This document shows, one piece after another, positions 42,447 to 50,711 of a stretch of DNA of 62,712 nucleotides (position 1 is its first letter; the number at the start of each line of letters is the position of its first letter). Under the pieces are notes generated by a model. It worked only from the letters and a program-made list of their open reading frames with translations. It did not search any database and was not told where the DNA came from. The stretch is from Candidatus Poribacteria bacterium (GTDB taxonomy: Bacteria; Poribacteria; WGA-4E; WGA-3G), in contig JAJDTJ010000040.1 in assembly GCA_022827225.1 (NCBI GenBank), positions 1-62,712 on the forward strand, read 5' to 3'. Made by a program: the position numbers and the translations under genes.

Positions 42447-43676
42447 TCACACGCTTGGTTTCGACAAGTCCGGCTGATCGCGTAACAGGATTAGGAGCGG
42501 CGCAAGGACCAACGGAAGCATCACCAAACCGTCTAACACAATCGGTAGACCGTATTCATCTCCTAAGACACCGACAATTTTGTTCAAAAATCCGCCGACC
42601 CCCCACGCAGCACCCATCATCAATCCGGATGCGATGTTTTCGTGTCCGCGTAACATTATCTGGGCAAGAATAATGTTAACCGTTATGGAACTCGTGAGCA
42701 CCACATTGCCTAAAAAGAGGAGCGCAAGGAAACTAAATCCATCCGTGTGTAACGACCAATAAAGAAGCGGCGGCGCACCGAGAAGCGATACCAATAACAG
42801 CACATAAGTGTTGACGCGACTCATAAGCCATCCACTTGACAAAATACCCATGGACCCAGCGAAGATAAAGAGCGCGATGACCAGGGAACGTGCCTGGTCT
42901 GAGTAGCCTTGATCGGCTAAATGGACAGAAAGAAAGTTTTCTATACCGGTGAGTGTAACGGTACGCATCGCTGCAATAACGAATAGCACGATGAGTGGGA
43001 GCATGCGCGGTGAAGCAACACGCCAAAACGGTTCTTGCGGAATCTGTTCGTCGATGCGTGGCGTGCCTCTCGTGCTGACAGTTAAATCAAGCTTCTTCTC
43101 AAATCTTAGGATTTTCGGTATCAGCAACGCCACAATCAAACCCGGTATCATCTCCCAAACGAGGTAGTCCATACCGAAACGGTAAGGAATGAACAAGAGT
43201 ACCAACGGACCGATTGCACGTCCGATGTTGCCACCTGTCAGAAAAATAGAGATACCCATCCCCGGTTGCTCGGAAGCGAGTGCACCCGCGTAAGTCGTCG
43301 CCTGCGGATGGAACGCAGCGACCCCAATACCACCAATAGCCAACAGTAGGTATACAACATTAGGAGACGGCGCAAGCCACAATAGACTTAAACCGAGCGC
43401 ACTAAACGCTACGCCAATCGTCAGAAAATGCACCGTACGCACCCGATCTGACAACCACCCAAAGAGTATCTGTCCGAATGAGCTAAATACGCTGTAAATT
43501 GAAACGAAGTTCCCCGCTAAGCTGTTCCGTGTCGCCTCTGTGGCTAACTTCTTCAGTAGGAGCGGTTGCAGGTGTGATAGAAGCGTCGCGTAGGAATCAA
43601 GAACGGTATGTAAGAACGTCAAGAAATAGAACTGTTTCCGAGTGGAGGATTTTGAAGAATCTTGATTGTTATCCAT
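42447..43676 (-). CDS. MFS transporter (fosmidomycin-resistance-like family)
   Basis: About 409 residues, 12 predicted helices. The first helix holds TFLHTVLDSYATLLSHLQPLL, and the MFS loop motif appears as FGWLSDRVRTV. The GGIGVAAFHPQATTYAG segment is close to the Fsr/YfnC-type exporters. Probably effluxes a small organic compound. The frame is open to a TTG at 43715; I favour the ATG at 43676, but neither has a clear RBS. Monocistronic. Confidence 0.87.
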   Translation of the reverse strand: MDNNQDSSKSSTRKQFYFLTFLHTVLDSYATLLSHLQPLLLKKLATEATRNSLAGNFVSIYSVFSSFGQILFGWLSDRVRTVHFLTIGVAFSALGLSLLWLAPSPNVVYLLLAIGGIGVAAFHPQATTYAGALASEQPGMGISIFLTGGNIGRAIGPLVLLFIPYRFGMDYLVWEMIPGLIVALLIPKILRFEKKLDLTVSTRGTPRIDEQIPQEPFWRVASPRMLPLIVLFVIAAMRTVTLTGIENFLSVHLADQGYSDQARSLVIALFIFAGSMGILSSGWLMSRVNTYVLLLVSLLGAPPLLYWSLHTDGFSFLALLFLGNVVLTSSITVNIILAQIMLRGHENIASGLMMGAAWGVGGFLNKIVGVLGDEYGLPIVLDGLVMLPLVLAPLLILLRDQPDLSKPSV

Positions 43677-43783
43677 GAGATGGAATGATACCGCATTTCT
43701 ATAAAAATCAGTCAATTGTAAGATAGATGGATATTATAGAATGCCACAAACTAAAAAGCAAGTCTTAAAAAAAATACTTTCCC

Positions 43784-43812
43784 TTGACAATTAAATCTTC
43801 AACGTATACCAT
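43784..43812 (+). promoter_or_regulatory. Promoter of the flippase-like gene
   Basis: TTGACA (43784-43789), 17-base spacer, TACCAT (43807-43812), 48 bases before the GTG start. Confidence 0.55.
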
Positions 43813-43860
43813 AATACAAATTCCATAGAACAGACACATCAATCATAACGAATAGCGAGC

Positions 43861-44853
43861 GTGCCTTTGAACAGAGAACAACTCCAGCGGATTACCAAGT
43901 TCGGTTTACCAACGGTACTGGCAGTCATCATAACATACTTCCTCTTAAAAGAGATTGACCTCCAACAGATACCGCAAACCCTCGGTCGATTATCTATAAA
44001 GGCACTCCTTATCGGGTTCACCTGCTACTGCGCGTTAGTGCTAACGAAAACATTGCGTTTCCGAGCACTCCTTAACCTTGATAGCCGTGTCTATCGGATC
44101 TTTCCAATCTTAGCGTTGCACACCTTTTGGGGCAACATCCTCCCGATGCGCACAGGGGATGTCTCTTACGTCTACCTCATGCAACGCCGTCAGAAAGTCG
44201 ACGCGACACAAGGGATTGCCTCGCTTATAGTCGCGAGCCTGATAGATATGATACTGCTGATAGGTCTGGTAATCGCGACAGTATGGCTCCTACGCGACGC
44301 ATTACGTGATACCTTCTTAGGTGCTTTTTTCTATATTATGCCGCTCCTGATAGGCAGCGGATTAATCGCGGTTGTTGTCTTTGTCTCTGTCGCACCGAAT
44401 GTCTGTATGAGGTTCGCTGATCTATGTGCCGCTCCGCTATTACGCCTTGAGAAACGACCCGTGTCGTGGGTCGTTAGCAAGGGGATGCTCGTGCTGCAGG
44501 AACTCACGGCGTTCCGATCGAACCGTCGGTTTCTGGAAGTCTGGCTATATTCGCTACTGTGTCTTGTCATCCGTTTCGGGTTTCAGTGCTACCTCGTCGT
44601 TGAAATGGGCGTTGACGTACCGATACTGCAAGTATTGTTCGCACTTGCTTATACCAACGTCTTCAACCTGCTACCTGTTCAGACAGTCGGTAACTTTGGA
44701 ACAACAGAGTTCCCTTTCGTCTGGCTGCTAACATATTTCGGGACATCCGTAGAAGTCGCAACTGTCACAGGTTTCAGCTTACACATCCTGATTCTAATTT
44801 ACTGTCTACCTTTAGGCGTGTATGGGTTCTTAAATAGACCAACGGAGGGATAG
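43861..44853 (+). CDS. UPF0104 / lysylphosphatidylglycerol synthase-type flippase-like membrane protein
   Basis: 330 residues, about eight transmembrane helices. The pattern LALHTFWGNILPMRTGDVSYVYL, a helix with TQGIASLIVASLIDM, and a late NLLPVQTVGNFGTTEF segment identify the family of MprF flippase-like integral membrane proteins. They are thought to move lipid-linked substrates. The start is a GTG; SD is poor. The amidohydrolase gene begins three bases after its stop. Confidence 0.87.
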   Translation: MPLNREQLQRITKFGLPTVLAVIITYFLLKEIDLQQIPQTLGRLSIKALLIGFTCYCALVLTKTLRFRALLNLDSRVYRIFPILALHTFWGNILPMRTGDVSYVYLMQRRQKVDATQGIASLIVASLIDMILLIGLVIATVWLLRDALRDTFLGAFFYIMPLLIGSGLIAVVVFVSVAPNVCMRFADLCAAPLLRLEKRPVSWVVSKGMLVLQELTAFRSNRRFLEVWLYSLLCLVIRFGFQCYLVVEMGVDVPILQVLFALAYTNVFNLLPVQTVGNFGTTEFPFVWLLTYFGTSVEVATVTGFSLHILILIYCLPLGVYGFLNRPTEG

Positions 44854-44855
44854 AT

Positions 44856-45671
44856 ATGCAAATTATTGATCCGCATGTTCATGTATGGAAAAACGATCCG
44901 CAGTTCCCGTGGGCGCCAGAGACAACCAGTCCACCCAAGGAAGATGCAACAGCAGAAATGCTACTGGCGTTAATGGCAGAAAACGGGGTCGAGAAAACCG
45001 TCCTCGTTCAAGTCATCCATTATCGGTGGGATAATAGCTACGCAGCGGACGTGATGAAAAGGTATCCCGATACATTCATGGGTGTCTGTCGAATTAACCC
45101 CGAAGACCCTGACGCACCAGACCATCTCAGCCATTGGACTGAAGATCACGGGTTTCACGGTGTACGATTGAGCCCATCTGTCGGAGCCGCAGGAGATTGG
45201 TTTACAGGACCCCTGATGCCACCTATCTTTCAACGAGCTGAAGCACTGGGCGTACCGCTGCTAATGCTCACGGGAGCCGAACGGTTGGTCGATCTCTTGC
45301 CGCTTTTGGAACAACACCCGGACCTTGATGTCGTTATAGATCACATGGCAGACTGTTCGCCTGACGCACCGGACAAACTCCAACGGCTCCTCAATCTCGC
45401 ACGATTCCCGCGCGTCTATGTCAAGATAAGTCATACCTGGTCCATCTCGAAAACGGGGTATCCGTGGGCAGACACATTTGAGCAGGTGAAAAAAGTGTAC
45501 CATACTTTCGGTGGTTCGCGGATTATGTGGGGCACCGATTGGCCCGTCTGTCTTAGCCGTGCCAGTTATACTGAAACCCTATCAGTCGTCCGAGATGAGA
45601 TGGATTTCTTCACACCAGAGGACCGAGAGTGGGTATTAGGTAAAACCGCACGGCAACTCTGGAAATTCTAA
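44856..45671 (+). CDS. Amidohydrolase family (PF04909) metal-dependent hydrolase
   Basis: 271-residue TIM-barrel enzyme. The metal-site HxH is at residues 7-9 (IIDPHVHVWK), the distal Asp is in MWGTDWPVC, and VIDHMADCS supplies a His. Close relatives act on lactones, 4-sulfomuconolactone or decarboxylate aromatic acids; no specific substrate can be named. The preceding gene ends 2 bases before the ATG, so the two are translationally linked. Confidence 0.9.
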   Translation: MQIIDPHVHVWKNDPQFPWAPETTSPPKEDATAEMLLALMAENGVEKTVLVQVIHYRWDNSYAADVMKRYPDTFMGVCRINPEDPDAPDHLSHWTEDHGFHGVRLSPSVGAAGDWFTGPLMPPIFQRAEALGVPLLMLTGAERLVDLLPLLEQHPDLDVVIDHMADCSPDAPDKLQRLLNLARFPRVYVKISHTWSISKTGYPWADTFEQVKKVYHTFGGSRIMWGTDWPVCLSRASYTETLSVVRDEMDFFTPEDREWVLGKTARQLWKF

Positions 45672-45697
45672 GAACGACATTTCGTTTCTACCGAATC

Positions 45698-45721
45698 AGA
45701 GCCACCTTTCGGTGCGGCTCT
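45698..45721 (+). terminator. Possible terminator after the amidohydrolase
   Basis: AGAGCC...GGCTCT stem with inner ACC/GGT and a 2-base bulge. No T-run follows, so it may be weak. Confidence 0.4.
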
Positions 45722-45722
45722 T

Positions 45723-45753
45723 AACTGATGGCTGACGGCTGAGAGCTAATAGC
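45723..45753. repeat. Heptamer tandem repeat (RRCTNAY), GC-richer version
   Basis: AACTGAT GGCTGAC GGCTGAG AGCTAAT AGC in exact 7-base register. It lies between the terminator-like hairpin and the promoter of the next gene. Confidence 0.75.
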
Positions 45754-45766
45754 GATTTTTTTTGAT

Positions 45767-45795
45767 TTGACAAATTTCTGTATCTATGTTACTAT
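45767..45795 (+). promoter_or_regulatory. Promoter of the zinc-ribbon gene
   Basis: TTGACA (45767-45772), 17-base spacer, TACTAT (45790-45795). The leader to the ATG at 45920 is about 120 bases. Confidence 0.6.
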
Positions 45796-45919
45796 AACAT
45801 AAGATAAACGTATCAGCGAGAACCCCTTAAGTTAAAAAACTTTGGCGTGGCACAGTACAAGATCCAATACTCTTTTGTTGGCAAGGTTCCCACCTCGCCT
45901 ATCTACAAGGAGAAACACC

Positions 45920-46267
45920 ATGCCGTTTTGTCCACAATGCAACGCTACGTATAAAGAAGCTATCTCGATATGTCCGGAGTGTCAGGTAGACCTCGTGCCA
46001 CAAGCAGCACAGACCGAGATTTCGGAATATGGGGACTGGTACGCTATCGAATCTGTCCCAAACGAATTAGTCGGAAACATCCTCCAAAGTGTCTTAGAGG
46101 ATGACAATATCCCTGTTTATGTACGCTGCCACGATGTCCCGTATTACGGCGGTGTAAAGGGGAACGCCAAGGAATCCGAATGGGGCAATATACTTGTACC
46201 AACTAATTTAGTCCCACGAGCGCGGGAATGTCTCAAAGCCTATTTCGATTCACTAAAGGAAGAGTGA
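45920..46267 (+). CDS. Zinc-ribbon protein with DUF2007-like domain
   Basis: 115 residues from the ATG at 45920 (AAGGAG 9 bases upstream). The N-terminus is a zinc ribbon: FCPQC and, 15 residues later, CPEC. The rest has the ferredoxin-like pattern of DUF2007 (IESVPNELVGNILQSVLED, IPVYVRCHDV, NILVPTNLVPRARECL), a domain proposed to take part in signal transduction. Cytosolic; partner unknown. Confidence 0.78.
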   Translation: MPFCPQCNATYKEAISICPECQVDLVPQAAQTEISEYGDWYAIESVPNELVGNILQSVLEDDNIPVYVRCHDVPYYGGVKGNAKESEWGNILVPTNLVPRARECLKAYFDSLKEE

Positions 46268-46288
46268 TACATACACAGGCAGGGCACT

Positions 46289-46501
46289 ATGGAAGCCAAG
46301 CAACTCTATCTCATTAAAGAAGCCAGAGCTCACGTTCGCATGAATGGAAAAATTTATGTCCGAGCACACCGTAGGTGTAACGGTAGTCACGTCAAAGAAC
46401 ATTGGCGGAGACCCCCGAATAAGCGAGTTAACACGCATCGACGGCTCGACCCCGTTTCGGAACAACTCAACCTCTTTGAAAATGACGATACCTCAAGTTG
46501 A
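46289..46501 (+). CDS. Small basic hypothetical protein
   Basis: 70 residues, rich in Arg/His/Lys in the middle (VRAHRRCNGSHVKEHWRR), ending SEQLNLFENDD. A weak SD (GCAGGG) lies before the ATG. It might bind nucleic acid, but no family is recognised. A second frame at 46344-46568 overlaps it; this one is preferred because of its biased composition and the SEQLNLFE-type ending seen in real proteins. Confidence 0.4.
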   Translation: MEAKQLYLIKEARAHVRMNGKIYVRAHRRCNGSHVKEHWRRPPNKRVNTHRRLDPVSEQLNLFENDDTSS

Positions 46502-46564
46502 CATAAACCTAAAACTTTACGTGAGAAGAAATTATCGCCAGCGATACCTTCTCAGAGAAATATT

Positions 46565-47740
46565 ATGACCAGTTTTTTCCGAAGCTTGCAAGGCCACCGG
46601 ACTACGCATTGTCGCTTGCAAGCTTGTCTTATTTTTTCACTGTTCTTCATTGCGAGTCCTACGCTTTTTAGCGATGTTTACCGGATCAAAAACGGGGATA
46701 CTCTCCTCATCGCTGTCGTCGGGCAACCGGAATATACACATTCTGTCCAAGTCCGTGAAGATGGGAGGATCAACTATTTCGGCGGTGAATTTGATGTCGC
46801 CGGTGCAACCGTGACAACCGTTAACCGACTGATTCGCGACTTTCTCGTCAGAGATAATCAAGTCAGTAACCCCGTCGTTATGGTGTCACTTGTGCTGCGA
46901 GAGAACGGCATCTTCGTTGGCGGCGCGGTAAAGAACCCGGGACGTTATGTCATATCACCAGAGACCGACATCGGGCTATACCGTGCGATCGCACTCGCAG
47001 GCGGCATGGGTGAGAACGCCGATCGGCAAGGTGTCCAATTAATCCGCAAGGACACGACACAAGAGGTCGAAACCTACGACCTTTCAACCACCAGTCCTTA
47101 TCGCGATATCCGCGTCAACATCAACGATCTCGTTTTCGTTATGCCGCTCAGTGTCATTGAGGTGCAAGGACAGGTACAGACCCCCGGAAAAATCTTTGTG
47201 CGTGGCGCGATCGGTATCTCACACGCACTCACACGCGCAGGCGGTCCCACACAAGAAGCCGACCTAACGGTTGTCGTGAAGGTCGAAAAAAACGGCAAAC
47301 GTTCCGAATTCAATCTTTCCGAACAGTTTTGGAAATCTCCACCAACCGCTGAGCCGGCACCCACGCTATCAGATGGGGACGTACTATTTGTCCCCAACGT
47401 CTTTAAAACGGAACCTATCTACGTGACAGGTTATGTCCGAACCCCAGGTCCCCAACGCGTACGTGGACCGTTAAATCTCTTGCAAGCCGTTGCACTCAGT
47501 GGCGGATTCGATGTATCAGCGAACCGAGAAGAGGTCATCATCCACCGTCAGGACGGCACAACTATAGAGGTTCCATCCACATTCAATCCAGCTGAAAGCA
47601 CCCCGCAACAACAAACTTTACTTTACCCAGGCGATATTTTAGAGATTAAGAAAAAGTTTGAAATCGATTGGGGACTTGTCAGTACCTTTTCTTTTATCTT
47701 TTTTAGCGGCGTAAGCCTTATACTCCAATTAACACAGTAA
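46565..47740 (+). CDS. Polysaccharide export protein with SLBB domains (Wza-like)
   Basis: 391 residues with a signal sequence (about 20-38). A polysaccharide-export domain follows (VYRIKNGDTLLIAVVGQPEY, VREDGRINYF), then three SLBB beta-grasp units, marked by GAVKNPGRYVI, GQVQTPGKIFV and GYVRTPGPQRV. A C-terminal transmembrane helix (about 370-388) replaces the outer-membrane helix of Wza. It would form or line the export channel for a capsule or exopolysaccharide. The next gene starts 14 bases downstream after AAAGGAGG. Confidence 0.92.
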   Translation: MTSFFRSLQGHRTTHCRLQACLIFSLFFIASPTLFSDVYRIKNGDTLLIAVVGQPEYTHSVQVREDGRINYFGGEFDVAGATVTTVNRLIRDFLVRDNQVSNPVVMVSLVLRENGIFVGGAVKNPGRYVISPETDIGLYRAIALAGGMGENADRQGVQLIRKDTTQEVETYDLSTTSPYRDIRVNINDLVFVMPLSVIEVQGQVQTPGKIFVRGAIGISHALTRAGGPTQEADLTVVVKVEKNGKRSEFNLSEQFWKSPPTAEPAPTLSDGDVLFVPNVFKTEPIYVTGYVRTPGPQRVRGPLNLLQAVALSGGFDVSANREEVIIHRQDGTTIEVPSTFNPAESTPQQQTLLYPGDILEIKKKFEIDWGLVSTFSFIFFSGVSLILQLTQ

Positions 47741-47754
47741 ATTAAAGGAGGTCT

Positions 47755-48408
47755 ATGAAAATGGAAACCGTATTAAGTTTGGACGAACAACAATCCGAGC
47801 CGAGTGTTGAGACACCGGCTGATCCGAGTGTTGAGACACCGGAACCAAACGAGAAACAAACCGAACCAGAACCAGAACCAGAACCAGAACCGGAAGAATC
47901 GCAAAAACCCGACGAGAAGGGGAGCGGTTATTGGGATGCTGACGAGATGCTGACCCAACATTTCGAGCAACCCGTCCGTTTCGTCACCTATAGGGGCCTA
48001 ATGGATCTGGATGTAAAGAGGGTAAAAATGTATACGATATGGGGAAAGGATGCCAAAGGTGGATGGCGGAAGATGACGAAACTACACGTTTTGTTTGCAT
48101 TCCCGAAAGAGAAGATGCCCGACCTGAAACCTCATATAAAAGTCAGGGCACCGTTGAAAGCTGAGAACCTTCAACCGATTGAAACCGTAGCAGAACGATA
48201 CAGTGTCGATGACGAACTTCTCGAGCAGGCGAGGGATAACAAATCCAACGTGACCATTGTCACTCGTGCCGGGTACGTCTTGAACGGTTTGATCCAGCAA
48301 TTTGGCAAATACGTACTCTACATGCGAATCGGCGAGAAGATGGTAATCGTATACCGACACGGCTTGTATGAGCTCACAGTTGATGAACAACCCGAAGACG
48401 CGTCATAA
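47755..48408 (+). CDS. Hfq/Sm-like domain protein with acidic N-terminus
   Basis: 217 residues. Residues 15-52 are low complexity: a repeated PSVETP unit, then EPEPEPEPEP. From about 72 comes a beta-rich segment (PVRFVTYRGLMDLDV...LHVLFAFP). From about 165 comes a pattern like Hfq: NVTIVTRAGYVLNGLIQQF (Sm1-like) and YVLYMRIGEKMVIVYRHGL (Sm2, compare YKHA). The first segment could be a diverged second Sm fold. If so this is a tandem RNA-binding protein. It sits tight behind the SLBB exporter gene. Family call is inference. Confidence 0.6.
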   Translation: MKMETVLSLDEQQSEPSVETPADPSVETPEPNEKQTEPEPEPEPEPEESQKPDEKGSGYWDADEMLTQHFEQPVRFVTYRGLMDLDVKRVKMYTIWGKDAKGGWRKMTKLHVLFAFPKEKMPDLKPHIKVRAPLKAENLQPIETVAERYSVDDELLEQARDNKSNVTIVTRAGYVLNGLIQQFGKYVLYMRIGEKMVIVYRHGLYELTVDEQPEDAS

Positions 48409-48723
48409 GAGACAGTTGGTTTCCTATAATCTGTAGTATGGGCAGTTGGTTTCCTGTGGTCTGTACCATAGAATGTTTATGTACCATAGGCTGTTAGCCT
48501 GTGGTCTGTACCATAGACCATTGGTTTCTTGTGGAGAACCCGTATTCCCCAATCCCTGAAATCCGTGAAATTCGTAATTTGCAGCGCACTCGCCTGCCCC
48601 GTTGATAAGGGATGTTTTTGCTGGGTGTTTCTTCTCAGGCGGGTACGACCTACATACCCTTTTTGTAGGAAAGCGTTAAAAGAAAAATTAGCCCTGTAAA
48701 GGCGGCATGTTTGTATAAATTGT
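48409..48723. repeat. Cluster of GTTGGTTTCCTGTGG / ACCATAGGCTGTTAGCCTGTG repeats
   Basis: 48419-48535 holds about four degenerate ~30-base units, including a CATAGGCT / AGCCTGTG hairpin at 48485-48503. Then comes an AATCCGTGA-type nonamer stretch (48547-48583) and a fragment of the REP-like loop (48612-48640, TTTTTGCTGGGTGTTTCTTCTC). No gene is seen in this gap. Confidence 0.6.
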
Positions 48724-48844
48724 AGGACTTACGCAGGTTGCTCTTTTGTACCATAGGCTGTTAGCCTGTGCACCGAGAACGCCTCTGTTTGTTGAGAGTT
48801 TACCCGCTAACGAAGCGTCATATCGTCAAAATTGCGTAAGTCCT
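48724..48844. mobile_element. ~121-bp MITE-like element with AGGACTTACGCA ends
   Basis: Perfect 12-base inverted ends AGGACTTACGCA (48724-48735) and TGCGTAAGTCCT (48833-48844), flanked by a possible 3-base TTG duplication (48720-48722, 48846-48848). A hairpin of the CATAGGCT family (48752-48770) lies inside. No ORF. Confidence 0.65.
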
Positions 48845-49549
48845 GTTGAAGCAATTGAATTCAGTGAGGCTGCAAGACAGCGGCAGTCAGAAAATACTCT
48901 CAAGCGGCTTGAACAAGATGTCCGAAATCGACAAGCTAAAGAACTCGGTTTTGACTCCTGCGATGATGCTGAGAAAGCAGCAGAGATTTTTAATCTTCTG
49001 AAAAAGCAAGGAAAATCGCCTGATGTACTGCTTGAGGAAAATAGGGCCCGAGAGAGGCGAATGGAACGCCTTATTATAGACCTGAGTGATACTGAGCAAA
49101 AAGGATATGAGATTCGGGCAAGAAGCATTAGGGCCACCGGTAGCACAATTAACCCAAGAACGGCACTTAGGGCACGGTATACAACTGATGATAACAAAGT
49201 GCAGTGTCAGATGTGCTCAAAGGGGATGCCATTCAAAAAGCGAAATAGCGACGAAGATTACTTTGAAGCAGTAGAAGCACTCGGAAAGGGTCACTTTTTC
49301 AAAGAGCATGAAGCACAGTATTTGGCATTGTGTCCAGAATGCGCGGCGGAGTACAAGGAATACGTGAAGAAAGATCCAAAAGCACGAGAAACTTTCCATG
49401 ACGCACTGAAGAATTCGGATAGTCCCCAAATCCACTTGGAATCGCACGGACGAACCATACGTATTTGGTTTGAAGATAAGCATTGGCAAGATTTGAAAAC
49501 AGTTCTATACTATTACGAGAATGTATACGATCCTGATGGAGCTGATTAG
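48746..49549 (+). CDS. Truncated protein with two CxxC pairs (chimeric 5' end)
   Basis: The 267-codon frame begins at a TTG inside the MITE, so residues 1-33 are element-derived. True sequence starts near VEAIEFSEAARQRQ. A charged helical region leads to a zinc-binding-like tail: CQMC at about 155 and CPEC at about 200 with FFKEHEAQYLALC between, then RIWFEDKHWQDLKTVLYYY. The tail resembles C-terminal HNH/zinc modules of large ATP-binding (DUF3883/sacsin-like) proteins, but I am not sure. Upstream of the MITE a stop closes the frame, so the original N-terminus is lost. An internal ATG at 49061 with GAGAGG could give a short product. Confidence 0.5.
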   Translation: MYHRLLACAPRTPLFVESLPANEASYRQNCVSPVEAIEFSEAARQRQSENTLKRLEQDVRNRQAKELGFDSCDDAEKAAEIFNLLKKQGKSPDVLLEENRARERRMERLIIDLSDTEQKGYEIRARSIRATGSTINPRTALRARYTTDDNKVQCQMCSKGMPFKKRNSDEDYFEAVEALGKGHFFKEHEAQYLALCPECAAEYKEYVKKDPKARETFHDALKNSDSPQIHLESHGRTIRIWFEDKHWQDLKTVLYYYENVYDPDGAD

Positions 49550-49936
49550 TCGATTCTTAAAGTGTTCCCGTAGGAGCGATCTCTGTACTACGTCCACTTA
49601 TTGTAACACAAATCGTGCCCGTTTATGGACATAGCACTCCGCTGGAGTGCGAGGATTGAGGACACTATTTTCTACAGACATATCACCCCTACGGGGTGAG
49701 GAAAATAATTGAAGAACGCTGTCAAAATACGCAGAAATACCGGATTTAGTCCGCGGATAGACTAAATCTATTCCTTAGTATTACATTGCAAAAAGACTAA
49801 AAGCTGTTAGTAGTCACTTGGGTTGTTTTACTACTACCGAAATCCGAGAAATCCGTGACAATCCGCGATTCAGACGAGAACCTATAAATCCTGTAAATCC
49901 TGATTCAGACTCCTGACAACCTATAAGGAGGACATA
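49550..49936. repeat. Repeat-filled intergenic region
   Basis: Contains a half REP-like unit (49570-49581, GTAGGAGCGATC), a composite palindrome (49624-49698: GCACTCC-GCT-GGAGTGC and CACCCC-TA-CGGGGTG) and AATCCG-type nonamers with AATCCTGTAAATCCTGATTC (49838-49916). No coding frame. The SD of the next gene is at 49925-49931. Confidence 0.6.
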
Positions 49937-50323
49937 TTGCAGAATTTCAAAAACTTGGATGTGTGGCGGAAATCCCATGAGTTAACGCTAAAAGTGTACG
50001 AGTCAACATCCCAATTTCCTCGTGAAGAAATGTATGGACTAACAAGCCAAATTCGTAGAGCCTGTGCCTCAATACCAACAAATATCGCTGAGGGCAGTGG
50101 AAGAGAAACCCCTGCCGACTTCGCGCGTTTTCTTCAAATAGCAGTCGGGTCCACAAGCGAAACCGAATATCTCATTCTTCTTGCTCACGAACTAAAATAC
50201 ATCACCGCGGCGCAATATACCGAATTAATGGGGGCAACCGTCCAGGTCAAGAGAATGTTAATCGCCTTGCTAAAGCGTATCAGAACCAGGAGTAACCAAC
50301 CACCAACCACTAAAAGCCAGTAG
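49937..50323 (+). CDS. Four-helix bundle protein (23S rRNA intervening-sequence type)
   Basis: 128 residues from a TTG start behind an excellent SD (AAGGAGG). Pattern: FKNLDVWRKSHELTLKVYE, FPREEMYGLTSQIRRACASI, NIAEGSGRETPADFARFLQIA and ETEYLILLAHELKYI. This is the S23/IVP family, first found in rRNA intervening sequences but often, as here, far from rRNA. It may bind nucleic acid; the function is unproven. AATCCG-type repeats sit directly upstream. Confidence 0.9.
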   Translation: MQNFKNLDVWRKSHELTLKVYESTSQFPREEMYGLTSQIRRACASIPTNIAEGSGRETPADFARFLQIAVGSTSETEYLILLAHELKYITAAQYTELMGATVQVKRMLIALLKRIRTRSNQPPTTKSQ

Positions 50324-50711
50324 TAACTTGTATAACCGAAGTTGCTACCTACAAGATTTTAACCATGAAGTTTCCTGACGCATAAGCATCAACCTAACAG
50401 GATATGCTACAAGTACAGTAGTTTAGGCAATTTGTCCCCTATTTGGGTTGTGTTCTGAAATGGTATAAAGATTTTCATGCATGTTTCTGCTGCTACAGAA
50501 CTTAGTGAAAAATGACGGTAGTTGGGAATGTGCCACAGGAAACCAACGGTCTCCTATGCTACAAAAGAGCGTATCCGATTAAAAACCTTGGACCTCTTAA
50601 AATTGTCCAAACTTTAGTACAAGTAGTAACTTAAGTTAGTATAGGAGAAATCACCATATCCCAACAACTCTTATTAACTTATAACTTATAACTTATAACT
50701 TATAACTCACA
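50324..50711. repeat. Intergenic region with hairpin and heptamer tract before the R-M gene
   Basis: 50534-50558 is a hairpin CCACAGGAAACC-AAC-GGTCTCCTATG of the CATAGGCT family (reverse orientation). 50676-50707 is a 4.5-unit AACTTAT heptamer tract that ends four bases before the R-M start codon, leaving no SD in the usual place; an AGGAGA lies far upstream at 50643. Otherwise no gene is seen. Confidence 0.7.

Noticed and set aside
50676..50707. CRISPR-like array or origin iterons in the AACTTAT tracts
   Set aside because: Units are 7 bases with no spacers, and there are no cas or replication-initiator genes nearby.
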